DNA of 64,000 bases. Source: an uncultured Pelagibacteraceae bacterium. GTDB taxonomy: Bacteria; Pseudomonadota; Alphaproteobacteria; Pelagibacterales; Pelagibacteraceae. The stretch spans positions 1 through 64,000 of the forward strand of contig CACJMB010000002.1 in the NCBI GenBank assembly GCA_902594405.1. The letters run 5' to 3'. Below the pieces are notes generated by a model. The model was not told the origin of the DNA and ran no database searches. It was given only the letters and a program-made list of their open reading frames with translations. Position 1 is the first letter of the stretch, and the number at the start of each line of letters is the position of its first letter. The position numbers and the translations under genes were made by a program. Positions 30,359 through 40,005 of this stretch are shown here, in pieces.

Positions 30359-31255
30359 TTATTTTTTTTTAAAATAATTTATTTTTTTCCACCTTTTTGG
30401 AATTGTATCTAGATTATTATATTTATTTGATGAAATAATATTAATTTTTCTCTTATTTTCGGCTAAATATGCTGCCCACCAATAATAACTACTGTTTGAG
30501 ATTATAAAATTTTTGAAAGAAGACATAAAAATTAAGTATTCAATTTCTGAGAGCTTATTTACATTTAATTTATTGATAAGTTTACCTTTTGAATAAATTT
30601 TTTTTTTATATTTATTTAGCTCTGGGTGTGTAGATGTAAAAAAAATCTTAGGTTTTAAAATTTGTTTTTTAAACTTTTTAATTGAATTTTTATAAAATAT
30701 TATATTTTCAATTCCGCCAAATTTTTTTTTAATATTTTTTGGAGCCTCCTCATATAATCTTAAACCAATTAAAATTGATTTATTATCTATTTCTTTTTCT
30801 AATTTTCTTATTTTTATATTTGTATTGTTGAGGATATTTTTAACTATTAATTCCTTATTTTCTAAAAAATACTTTTCTGATTGAAAAAAACCTACCAAAT
30901 ATATATTTTTTTTTTTATCAAATTTATTTTCAATATTTTTTTCAAATTTATTTGTTCTGGTTTCATCGAATAAAATATTATTAAAAATACTTAAAAATTT
31001 TTTTTTTTTAAAAAAAAACTTTTTTATAGCTATAAAAATATTTATCTTTAAAAAATCTAAAAAGTTAATTTTTTTATATGTGAAGTTTTTTGGTAACATT
31101 TTTTTTCTTTTAAATTTTCTATCTATCAGGAAACCTGTTACATCATCAATTATTAATTTTGAATTTAATTTTATAGAAAGGTTTTTTGCAAATGCATACT
31201 GAAATAACTGATTACCTAATCCACCTGAAATTTGTAAATAAATTTTTCTTTTCAT
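30359..31255 (-). CDS. Alpha-1,2-fucosyltransferase-like (GT11)
   Basis: ISGGLGNQLFQYAFAKNLS motif; SNSSYYWWAAYL C-terminal motif. Confidence 0.92.
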   Translation of the reverse strand: MKRKIYLQISGGLGNQLFQYAFAKNLSIKLNSKLIIDDVTGFLIDRKFKRKKMLPKNFTYKKINFLDFLKINIFIAIKKFFFKKKKFLSIFNNILFDETRTNKFEKNIENKFDKKKNIYLVGFFQSEKYFLENKELIVKNILNNTNIKIRKLEKEIDNKSILIGLRLYEEAPKNIKKKFGGIENIIFYKNSIKKFKKQILKPKIFFTSTHPELNKYKKKIYSKGKLINKLNVNKLSEIEYLIFMSSFKNFIISNSSYYWWAAYLAENKRKINIISSNKYNNLDTIPKRWKKINYFKKK

Positions 31256-31295
31256 AGTTTTAAAATAGTTTATAAAATTTCATAATTACTTATAA

Positions 31296-32333
31296 ATGAA
31301 AAAAATTGCATTGGTAACCGGTATTACAGGTCAAGACGGATATTATCTTGCTGAATTCCTTTTAAGCAAAAATTATATCGTGCATGGAATTAAAAGAAGA
31401 GCCTCAACTATTAACAACTATAGAATTGATGGTCTTTATAAAAAGTATTATGAGAAAGCAAAGGTCAAATCTTTTTTCTTACATTATGGTGATGTAACTG
31501 ATAGTTTAAATATTTCTCAGCTCATAACTAAAATAAATCCAGATGAAATTTATAATCTTGCAGCTCAAAGTCATGTAAAAGTAAGCTTTGAAACTCCAGA
31601 GTACACAGCTAACGCTGATGGTTTAGGTGTGCTTAGAATATTAGAATCAATAAAAAGACATAAGAAAAAAAAAATAAAATTTTATCAAGCCTCTACCTCA
31701 GAAATGTTTGGTGAAAGCAAACCTCCACAAACTGAAAGTACATATTTTGCTCCTAAAAGTCCTTATGGAGCTGCTAAACTATATGGACATTGGATTACCA
31801 AAATATACAGGGAAAGTTACGGCATATTTGCTTGCAGTGGAATATTATTTAATCATGAAAGTCCTTTAAGAGGAGAAACTTTTGTAACGAAAAAAATAGT
31901 TATGTCTGCAGTTAAATATTATAGAAAAAAAAATGAAATTTTAGAAATTGGAAATTTGAATGCAGTTAGAGATTGGGGTCATGCAAAAGACTATGTAAAA
32001 AATATGTGGTTAATGTTGCAAAAAAAATTTCCACAAGACTATGTAATTTCAACAAACAAAAGTTATACCGTTAAAGAATTTATCGAAAAAACATACAAAT
32101 TTTTAGGAATTAATATTATTTGGAAGGGAAAAAAAGATAAAGAAATAGGTTTAGATAAAAAAAATAATAAAATAATAGTTAGAGTTAATAAAAAATATTT
32201 TAGACCTAATGAAGTTGAGATTTTAAGAGGTAACTCAAAAAAAGCTAAAAAAGAACTTAAATGGAAACCAACAATTTCACTTAATCAATTAGTAAAAGAA
32301 ATGATTGAATATGAACTTAAATTACAAAATTAA
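31296..32333 (+). CDS. gmd: GDP-mannose 4,6-dehydratase
   Basis: ALVTGITGQDGYYLAEFLLSKNYIVHGIKRRAS, AAQSHVKVSFETPEYTA, FNHESPLRGETFVTKKI, VRDWGHAKDYV. Confidence 0.97.
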   Translation: MKKIALVTGITGQDGYYLAEFLLSKNYIVHGIKRRASTINNYRIDGLYKKYYEKAKVKSFFLHYGDVTDSLNISQLITKINPDEIYNLAAQSHVKVSFETPEYTANADGLGVLRILESIKRHKKKKIKFYQASTSEMFGESKPPQTESTYFAPKSPYGAAKLYGHWITKIYRESYGIFACSGILFNHESPLRGETFVTKKIVMSAVKYYRKKNEILEIGNLNAVRDWGHAKDYVKNMWLMLQKKFPQDYVISTNKSYTVKEFIEKTYKFLGINIIWKGKKDKEIGLDKKNNKIIVRVNKKYFRPNEVEILRGNSKKAKKELKWKPTISLNQLVKEMIEYELKLQN

Positions 32334-33351
32334 GAATGAAAAAATTGTAATTTTTGGACACAAAGGATTAATTGGTTCTGCTTTACTTAAAGAATTTAAA
32401 TTGAGAGGTTATAAACAAATTTTAACTGTATCAAAAAAAAAATTAGATTTGTTAAATTTAAAAAAAGTAAATAATTTTTTTAAAAAAAATAAACCTAAAT
32501 TAGTCGTGTTAGCTGCCGCAAGAGTTGGTGGTATTTATGCAAATAATACATACCCATTTAATTTTTTGTATGAGAATATGATTATACAAAATAATTTAAT
32601 AACATGTGCAATCAAATATTCTTGTAAAAGATTTATTTTTTTAGGATCTAGCTGTATATATCCAAAATTTTGGAAAAAACCCTTTAAGGAAAATGACTTA
32701 AATTTATCGAATTTAGAAAAAACAAATGAGTCATATGCAATTGCTAAAATTTCAGGTTTAAAGTTGTGTGAAAATTATAATCGACAGTTTAACAATCAAT
32801 TACCAAATTTTATTACTATAATCCCACCTAATCTATTTGGTCCAAATGATAACTATGATGATAAAAATAGTCATGTGTTAGCAGCACTGATGAAAAAATT
32901 TTTTTTTGCAAAACAAAAAAATTTAAAAAAAGTGGAAATTTGGGGCTCTGGAAATCCAAAAAGGGAATTTCTTTATTCTGAAGATGCAGCTAAAATTATC
33001 TCAGATTTGGTAGAGTTACCATTAAAAAAAATTCATAAATATACTAAAGGAAATTTTTCTCATATCAATATAGGTCCTGGAGTAGATTATAAGATAAGAA
33101 CTTTAGTAAAAATTATTAAGAAAATTTCAAATTATAATGGAAAAATTTTTTATAATAAAAAATATCCTGATGGAGTAAAAAGAAAACTTTTAGATGTCTC
33201 ACTTTTAAAAAAAATTAGTCCCGAGTCATTTGATAAAAATTTAACAAAAAAAAAGAATTTTGAACAAAAGATTAAAATGATTTATGAAAAACTTGAAACT
33301 AAAACATTTAAAAAAAACAAAAAGAACTATTCACTTAATTTATCCATTTGA
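32305..33351 (+). CDS. fcl: GDP-L-fucose synthase
   Basis: IFGHKGLIGSALLKEF, AAARVGGIYANNTYP, LGSSCIYPK, PPNLFGPNDNYD. Confidence 0.95.
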   Translation: MNMNLNYKIKNEKIVIFGHKGLIGSALLKEFKLRGYKQILTVSKKKLDLLNLKKVNNFFKKNKPKLVVLAAARVGGIYANNTYPFNFLYENMIIQNNLITCAIKYSCKRFIFLGSSCIYPKFWKKPFKENDLNLSNLEKTNESYAIAKISGLKLCENYNRQFNNQLPNFITIIPPNLFGPNDNYDDKNSHVLAALMKKFFFAKQKNLKKVEIWGSGNPKREFLYSEDAAKIISDLVELPLKKIHKYTKGNFSHINIGPGVDYKIRTLVKIIKKISNYNGKIFYNKKYPDGVKRKLLDVSLLKKISPESFDKNLTKKKNFEQKIKMIYEKLETKTFKKNKKNYSLNLSI

Positions 33352-34402
33352 TTTAAAAAAAAATATTAATCCATGGTCAATTGGTAATAATGTTTTTTAT
33401 TCACTTAAAGATAAATTTAAGTTTAAATTTTATAGCTGGACAAGTATTGAAAAAATTATCCCTAATGAAGGTGATATATTGCTTGGACATGCTCACACTA
33501 ATCCTTTTACAGTTTTTAGAAGGTCAATTAATCACTCTAATTGGAATAAAAAAATTTTACTCCAACCTTATAATGAAGACCCTAAACAAATGAGTCATTT
33601 ATATGATTTAATTCCAATATGTGATTTGTTTATATCAATATGCGGTAGCTATTGGTTTAATAGAATTAAAAAATCTCCCTTCAAATCATGGAAATCAAAA
33701 ATGATACAATTAGATTTAGCACTTGATAGAAAAGAATATCCTTTTCTTAAAAAAAAAATTAACAAAAAATTCAACAGAAAAATAATTTATATTGGTAATG
33801 ATTATTCATATAATAACTTTGCAAAAAATCTAAAATATTTAAGAAAAATAATAAAAGAAATTGGAAGTAAAAATTTTGCATCAGCAGGAAATAAACAAGT
33901 TTTTGATGAAAAATTTTATGGTTGGTTAGACTTTACAAAAAAAACTTCAAATAAAAAAATAAAAAATTACGATTTTTTAATACAAGTAAGTAACAACGAT
34001 GCTAATCCAAGTATAATTTTAGAGGCAATTTCTTGGGGGTTGATTCCTATAATTACTAAAGGCTGTGGATATGAAGAGTTTACTAAAAAAATTTTTATTC
34101 CAAATAATCAAACATTAAAAGCAGTGAAAAAGATAAAAAAATTTCAGGAAATGGATAAAAAAATCTTATTTAAAATCCAAAATGATAATTTAAATATTTT
34201 GAAAAATAAGTTTAATTGGGAAAAATTCAGAAATAAAGTTAGAAAAGTTATTTTACAAAAAAAAATCAATAGACAAAAAATTAATTATAATAAAAAAGAA
34301 ATAAATTTTTTTGAGTATAATAAAAGAACATCACCTAATTATTATTTAAATATGGATATTCTATTTTCTGTTATTAAATCTAATTTAAAAAAAATACTTT
34401 AA
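33284..34402 (+). CDS. Glycosyltransferase (GT4-like)
   Basis: DFLIQVSNNDANPSIILEAISWGLIPIITKGCGYEE donor-site-like motif. Confidence 0.72.
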   Translation: MKNLKLKHLKKTKRTIHLIYPFDLKKNINPWSIGNNVFYSLKDKFKFKFYSWTSIEKIIPNEGDILLGHAHTNPFTVFRRSINHSNWNKKILLQPYNEDPKQMSHLYDLIPICDLFISICGSYWFNRIKKSPFKSWKSKMIQLDLALDRKEYPFLKKKINKKFNRKIIYIGNDYSYNNFAKNLKYLRKIIKEIGSKNFASAGNKQVFDEKFYGWLDFTKKTSNKKIKNYDFLIQVSNNDANPSIILEAISWGLIPIITKGCGYEEFTKKIFIPNNQTLKAVKKIKKFQEMDKKILFKIQNDNLNILKNKFNWEKFRNKVRKVILQKKINRQKINYNKKEINFFEYNKRTSPNYYLNMDILFSVIKSNLKKIL

Positions 34403-34405
34403 TTT

Positions 34406-35593
34406 TTAGAATTTATTTTTTTTAAAAAATTTTTGATAAAAATCACAAATTAAATGAATATAAAATACCCCAATTACATGAAAGAGAGTTATTTTTGCTA
34501 TAGAATTTATAATTCCTCCATAAAAACCAAACAAAAAAAGCAATCTTTGTAGCTCCAAAGAAAGAATTAATATTGATAAAGAAAATAGTTTTAAAAGGTT
34601 GTTTTTAAGTTTTAATATTAAAGGAATACAGAAAATTAAAAACATCATTCTATAATCATGATGAGTATTAATTAAAAATGTAAATATAAATATTCCACCA
34701 CCTAATAGAAAAATATTTCTATTATCCAAATCATCTTTGATTAGTTTATCTTTAAAATATTTTAAATACACAATTACCAATAGCAAAATATTGATTATTA
34801 CAAAGAAAATAAAATTTAAATTTATATTTAAATATTCTTTTATATTTATAATGATAGATAAAAATCCATAAGAAATATGACCATTAACTGGATTAACAAG
34901 ACTAATATTTTTTATATCATCTTTTGTTATTAGTAAATATATAAGAAATATAGATGATAAGAATAGAATATAAATAATTGATTTTTTATTTTTTAAAAAA
35001 AATAATAAACTGAAAGCTGGATAAATTTTTAAAAAAGAAACAAGTAAAAAACCAAAGTAATTTATAAATTTAAATTTATTCAAAAAAGTATAAAAAACTA
35101 ATACTATAATTATAAAATCAACATTCCCTCTTTCCAATAATAGTAAATTAGAACCACTAATAAATAAGTAGCAAAAGAAATAAGTTTGAAATTTTTTGGT
35201 AAAATTGAAGAAAATATAAGAATAAAGTAGAAAGAAAATTATATAAGTTGAATATAAAACTACATCAGATTTTATATTTAAATAGTGACCAATTAAAATC
35301 CAAATCCTTGGATAATTAATAACCATTTCGCTCCCATGCGATTTGTATGAATTGTACAATGTATCTGAGGATAGAAAAACGTTATCTATATAACTAGCAA
35401 TGTATTGTAGATATCGCAAATCATAAAATTTATTAGAACTTATGGCAATTTCTTTTGATGAGTCAAAAATAGATTGGATATTTACGCTTGGAGTAATTGT
35501 AATTTTCCAAAAAAGTTCAGGATCTAATAAATAAAAAAAAATACAAGAAAAATATAATAAAATAAATAAATACTCTTTTTTTTTTAAAATCAT
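34406..35593 (-). CDS. Polytopic membrane protein, GT87/DUF2029-like
   Basis: About 9-10 hydrophobic helices; LLLERGNVDFIIIVLVFY motif resembles the GT-C (GT87) family. Confidence 0.6.
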   Translation of the reverse strand: MILKKKEYLFILLYFSCIFFYLLDPELFWKITITPSVNIQSIFDSSKEIAISSNKFYDLRYLQYIASYIDNVFLSSDTLYNSYKSHGSEMVINYPRIWILIGHYLNIKSDVVLYSTYIIFFLLYSYIFFNFTKKFQTYFFCYLFISGSNLLLLERGNVDFIIIVLVFYTFLNKFKFINYFGFLLVSFLKIYPAFSLLFFLKNKKSIIYILFLSSIFLIYLLITKDDIKNISLVNPVNGHISYGFLSIIINIKEYLNINLNFIFFVIINILLLVIVYLKYFKDKLIKDDLDNRNIFLLGGGIFIFTFLINTHHDYRMMFLIFCIPLILKLKNNLLKLFSLSILILSLELQRLLFLFGFYGGIINSIAKITLFHVIGVFYIHLICDFYQKFFKKNKF

Positions 35594-35596
35594 AAA

Positions 35597-36319
35597 TTAT
35601 TGATTTGTTTTAATTTCAATTGACTTATGTTTTTTTTGAAAAGAATTTATAGACAAAAGTTGTTTCTTTTTTCCAAATTTATTATTAATAAATTTATTGT
35701 TACTGAATTCTAAACATAAATTAAAATCATATTTTTTAAGATAATAAAGAAAACTCATTAAATGAAGATTTGTAAATTCAGCTATTACATCTTTAATTGA
35801 AATTTTTTTATCTCTAATTCTAAAAATTTTTTCTACAAGGCAACTGTAAATGTTTCTAAAAATAAAGATTGAATAGGTTTTAAATCTTAGACTTTCAATA
35901 TTTTTTAAAAAATAAAGACCCTCTAAAATTATTAACTTCTTTTTTTTGAAATTAAAAACCATTTTGAGATCATTTTTACCATTTTTACGATTATATAAAT
36001 TTTTAAATTTTACTTTTTGTTTATTTTTAATTGCTAATAAAAGTAAATTAATTTTTTCTATATCGTAATGTAATTCATCCTGGTTGTTCATAGTTTGAAA
36101 TAAGAATTTAGAAATTAGTTTAATTCTTTTTTTTCTTGAATATAAAAAAAGATCTTTACTTACAATTTGGATATTTTTATTTTTATTTTTTAAGTACTCC
36201 TTTAGTTTCATAGAAAAGTAGGTCTTGCCAGAACATGAGATGCCATCTATACAAATAATCTTTATATTTTCATTTTTTATTTTGTTTTTGACACTGCGAA
36301 TTAAATTTTTTTCAATCAT
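35597..36319 (-). CDS. Uridine kinase-like P-loop kinase
   Basis: IICIDGISCSGKTYFSMKL Walker A, LIILEGLYFLKN; the internal Met gives a start more compatible with the upstream gene than 36367. Confidence 0.7.
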   Translation of the reverse strand: MIEKNLIRSVKNKIKNENIKIICIDGISCSGKTYFSMKLKEYLKNKNKNIQIVSKDLFLYSRKKRIKLISKFLFQTMNNQDELHYDIEKINLLLLAIKNKQKVKFKNLYNRKNGKNDLKMVFNFKKKKLIILEGLYFLKNIESLRFKTYSIFIFRNIYSCLVEKIFRIRDKKISIKDVIAEFTNLHLMSFLYYLKKYDFNLCLEFSNNKFINNKFGKKKQLLSINSFQKKHKSIEIKTNQ

Positions 36320-36908
36320 TATTATGAATTTCCCAAACTCCAGGGTATTTTGTGCAAACAGCATCAACTTTTATTTTATTTTTTGTCAATAAATTTTTTA
36401 ATTCAATAATTTTATTTTTAAATTTTATATTTACAAGTTCAGGCGAAACAATACAAATTTTGACATTTTTTTTTTTTAAAATTTTATAAAAACTTTTTTT
36501 TAGAGGAAACTTGGTAAAATGATCAATCCATATCCATTTAATTTTTTTAAATAAAAAGTCATAATTTTTCAAATTTTCAAATTCTGAATATCTTATTGAC
36601 ACTTTTGTTTTATTTTTATTTTTTAGTAAACTTGAAAATGTTTGATCGTGAAAAAAAAAATTAGATATCTTTTTTTTTTTTAAAATTTTAATTATTTTAT
36701 TTTCTAGACCTTCTTCTTTAACATTTAAAACTAAAAATGTATGTTTAAATTTTTTAATCCATTTAATAAATTTATCTCCTTTTAAAAAAGGATCATGTTG
36801 AAGAATTATATTTTTATTATCTGATCTCAAATCAATTTCAACTCCATATTTAGTTGGCGTTTTTTTTAACTCAGATATTTTATTTATTCTATGTTTAATT
36901 ATTATCAT
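36312..36908 (-). CDS. Glycerophosphodiester phosphodiesterase-like (PI-PLC fold) protein
   Basis: IIKHRINKISELKKTPTKYGVEIDLRSDNKNIILQHDPF. Confidence 0.65.
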   Translation of the reverse strand: MIIIKHRINKISELKKTPTKYGVEIDLRSDNKNIILQHDPFLKGDKFIKWIKKFKHTFLVLNVKEEGLENKIIKILKKKKISNFFFHDQTFSSLLKNKNKTKVSIRYSEFENLKNYDFLFKKIKWIWIDHFTKFPLKKSFYKILKKKNVKICIVSPELVNIKFKNKIIELKNLLTKNKIKVDAVCTKYPGVWEIHNND

Positions 36909-37734
36909 TAATTAACTCAATTTTAATATTTTTTTTTATTTTGCTGATTAAAGACCTATGTATAAATAATATATTAAATACTTTTTCATTTTTATGTTCA
37001 TATAGTTTTTTTTCTTTGGCAACAAAGAAAAATTTTTTATAATTTAATTTTATTAATTTTGTATAAATTTTATTAATAATTTTTTTATCATATTCAATCA
37101 TCAAAATAGGTTTATTTATCTTAATTGTATTTAATGATCCTAATATACATTCATATTCATGGCCCTGAATGTCAATTTTTATAAAACAAGGAGAAAGTTT
37201 ATACTCATCAAGTTTTCTTGTTTTGACAATTGAATTATGAATAGAAATTTTTTTTTCAATATTTTTAATAAAAAGTGATTGTTTTAAATGCTTTATGACG
37301 TTTTTTTTTGACAAACTATCAAATGGTGAAAGGTGATATTTTTTGAAATATGCCTCGTATATCGAAACATTTTTTAATTTTCTGTTTGATAATGCAATTT
37401 TATAAACATGAATTTTATCTATTTTTTTTTGTAATTTTAAAATTTTTGAAAAATTTTTTTCATTTGGTTCAAATGAAATAATTTTATTTTTAGTAAATTT
37501 TCTTATTGCTTTTACAGAAATACCATCGTTTGCTCCAATATCTAATATAATTTTATTTTTAAAAAAACTAAAATTATTTATATAATAAATAAACTTAAAA
37601 TCTGTTTCATAAATTAATTTGGCAAACAATTTATTAGTTAAGTATCTGAAAAAAATGAATAGATAAAAATTAGACCTTACTAAATTTTCTAATAAACTAA
37701 GTATAAAATTTTGTTGTGTTATTTTTTTTATCAT
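36895..37734 (-). CDS. FkbM-family methyltransferase
   Basis: ILDIGANDGISVKAIRKF, SFEPNEKNFSKI, IKIDIQGHEYECILGS. Confidence 0.88.
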   Translation of the reverse strand: MIKKITQQNFILSLLENLVRSNFYLFIFFRYLTNKLFAKLIYETDFKFIYYINNFSFFKNKIILDIGANDGISVKAIRKFTKNKIISFEPNEKNFSKILKLQKKIDKIHVYKIALSNRKLKNVSIYEAYFKKYHLSPFDSLSKKNVIKHLKQSLFIKNIEKKISIHNSIVKTRKLDEYKLSPCFIKIDIQGHEYECILGSLNTIKINKPILMIEYDKKIINKIYTKLIKLNYKKFFFVAKEKKLYEHKNEKVFNILFIHRSLISKIKKNIKIELINDNN

Positions 37735-38449
37735 TAAATTTTAATTTAAATAAATATATGAAATTAAAAAATAAATGTTTGATAAATGTTGTAAAATTAT
37801 TTTTCCATTTTGACTGGCCATAAATTCTGGGTTTGAAAATAACATCTAATTCTATAATCTGGAAATTATTTATTAAGGATATGTAATAAAAATAAGTATC
37901 AATAGTAGTCCATTTTTTTGGGGGGTTATTAAATTTAAATAAATCATTTCTATTAATTATTTTAGGTTGAGCATTAATTTCATTAAATTTTTTATTAAGT
38001 ATAAATGTTGCAGAAATTTCATGCATTTTTGTAATTAAACTGTCAAATTTTCTATTATTTACTCTTTTACCTTTTCCAAAAATGTTCTTTTTATCCTTTA
38101 CAAGACAGTATAGCTTTAAAAAATCATTTAAAGGCGTTTGAAGATCTGCATGTGTCCATCCGATATACTCGCCTTTTGCAATTTTTAATCCATTTGTTAT
38201 TCCTCCTCCATAACCCTGGTTTTTTTCCAAATCTAACTTAGTAATAATAAAATTTTTAATTTTGGATTTATGTAAATCATTTATTATTTCATCTATTTTT
38301 GAGCCTGTATCATCTAATGAGCCATTGTTTACAAAAATTACTTCAAAAGAAAATTGTTGTGATTGTAGAGAAATTAGTTCCTTATAAAGTTCTTTGATGT
38401 TAGAGCTTTCGTTATAACAGGGAAGTATTATAGAAAAATTTATATTCAC
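37697..38449 (-). CDS. Glycosyltransferase family 2
   Basis: SIILPCYNESSNIKELYKEL, NNGSLDDT, GGGITNGLKIAKGEYIGWTHADLQTP. Confidence 0.92.
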   Translation of the reverse strand: MNINFSIILPCYNESSNIKELYKELISLQSQQFSFEVIFVNNGSLDDTGSKIDEIINDLHKSKIKNFIITKLDLEKNQGYGGGITNGLKIAKGEYIGWTHADLQTPLNDFLKLYCLVKDKKNIFGKGKRVNNRKFDSLITKMHEISATFILNKKFNEINAQPKIINRNDLFKFNNPPKKWTTIDTYFYYISLINNFQIIELDVIFKPRIYGQSKWKNNFTTFIKHLFFNFIYLFKLKFNDKKNNTTKFYT

Positions 38450-38490
38450 AACTTGATGAGAAATTTAATGATAATATAATTTTAATTTTT

Positions 38491-40005
38491 ATGCAAACTT
38501 TAAATTTAATTATACCCATGGCAGGAAAGGGAAAAAGATTTCTTGATAAGAAATATAAAACTTACAAAACTTTATTAAAAGTAGATAATTTTAATACAGT
38601 TTATGATAAATTAGTTTCAAATTTTAACGATAAAAATTTAAAAATAATTTTAATTTTAAATAAAGAAATTTCTAAAAAGTTTAGAAAAAGATTTCATAAA
38701 AAAAATTTAAAAATAATTACAATAAATAAGCATGAAAATGGTCCGACTTATAGTGTTTTTAAAGCTTGGAAAAAAATTAATGAAATCATAAAGGATGATG
38801 AAAAAATTTTTATTTCATACTCAGATATAAATTGGAATTGGAATTTTAAAAAAGTTATAAATTTTTTGAGAAATAAAGAAATTTGTGTTTTTACACACAC
38901 AGATTTTCATCCTCATCTAGAAACAAATGAAAAATCTGATTTCTGTAAAATAAAGAATGATAAAATTTATAAAATGTCCAAAAAAAAACCTTTTTTAAAA
39001 GATTATAAAAAAGATTATTTAGCAATCGGATGTTATTTTTTTAAAAATAAAAATTATATAGATAATTATTTTTCTAGAAAAAAAAAATTTCACGAAAAGA
39101 CAGAATATTATTTGTTATCATTAATTAATTATTTAATAAAAAAAAAGATAAATGTTTACAACTTTAACATAAAAAATTTTGTACATTTGGGTACACCAGA
39201 ACAGTACGAGGATTTTATTAAATGGAGGAAAGAAATTAAGACAAGTGATTTTAATTTAAATAATAAAAAATTTTATAAAAAATATAAAACGTTTATGTTA
39301 ATGGCAGGCAAAGGTAGAAGGCTGAAACAATTTAAAAAAGAAAAATTTTTACTACCTTATAAAAATAAAAATATTTTTAACTATATCTTTGACTTTTATG
39401 GTTCAAAAAAAAATATGATTATTACAACAAATAAATTAAAGAAAAAAATACCAAAAATAAATAACACAAATTTAATTATAATAAAAAAAAACAACTCAAT
39501 GTTTAGTACAATAAAGCAATCTTCAAAATTTCTAGTGAATGAAAAAAATTTTTTTCTGACTTCATGTGATTGTTTTGGAAAGTTTGACACCAATATTTTG
39601 AAAAAAGTTAAAAATAAAAACATAGATTTGTGTCTGTTTGGGTTTAATTTTTCATCTATACAAAAAAAATTAAACAATGCACATACTCAGCTTGTATTAG
39701 AAAACCAAAAAGTCAGAAACATAAAAGTTAAATCAGTCTTTAATGAAAAACTTGTGGGCTTAGCGGGATTTTTTTGGATAAATAGTGCTAACGTATTTAA
39801 ATATATAAATGAATTTGTGTGTTCTGAGTATTACAAATCTTTAAAAAGAGAAATTATAATTGACGATTATTTTAAATATATAACTTTAAATAAACTTGTA
39901 AAAGTTTCATTTATTAAATTAACAAATTATACTCATATCGGATCTGTAGAGGAATATAAAGAATATAAATATTGGGATATCTATTTTCAGAATGATACAA
40001 AATAA
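38491..40005 (+). CDS. Tandem double sugar-nucleotidyltransferase-like protein
   Basis: Two N-terminal NTP-binding motifs: IPMAGKGKRFLDKKYKTYKTLL and, near residue 270, FMLMAGKGRRLKQFKKEKFLLPY. Confidence 0.82.
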   Translation: MQTLNLIIPMAGKGKRFLDKKYKTYKTLLKVDNFNTVYDKLVSNFNDKNLKIILILNKEISKKFRKRFHKKNLKIITINKHENGPTYSVFKAWKKINEIIKDDEKIFISYSDINWNWNFKKVINFLRNKEICVFTHTDFHPHLETNEKSDFCKIKNDKIYKMSKKKPFLKDYKKDYLAIGCYFFKNKNYIDNYFSRKKKFHEKTEYYLLSLINYLIKKKINVYNFNIKNFVHLGTPEQYEDFIKWRKEIKTSDFNLNNKKFYKKYKTFMLMAGKGRRLKQFKKEKFLLPYKNKNIFNYIFDFYGSKKNMIITTNKLKKKIPKINNTNLIIIKKNNSMFSTIKQSSKFLVNEKNFFLTSCDCFGKFDTNILKKVKNKNIDLCLFGFNFSSIQKKLNNAHTQLVLENQKVRNIKVKSVFNEKLVGLAGFFWINSANVFKYINEFVCSEYYKSLKREIIIDDYFKYITLNKLVKVSFIKLTNYTHIGSVEEYKEYKYWDIYFQNDTK

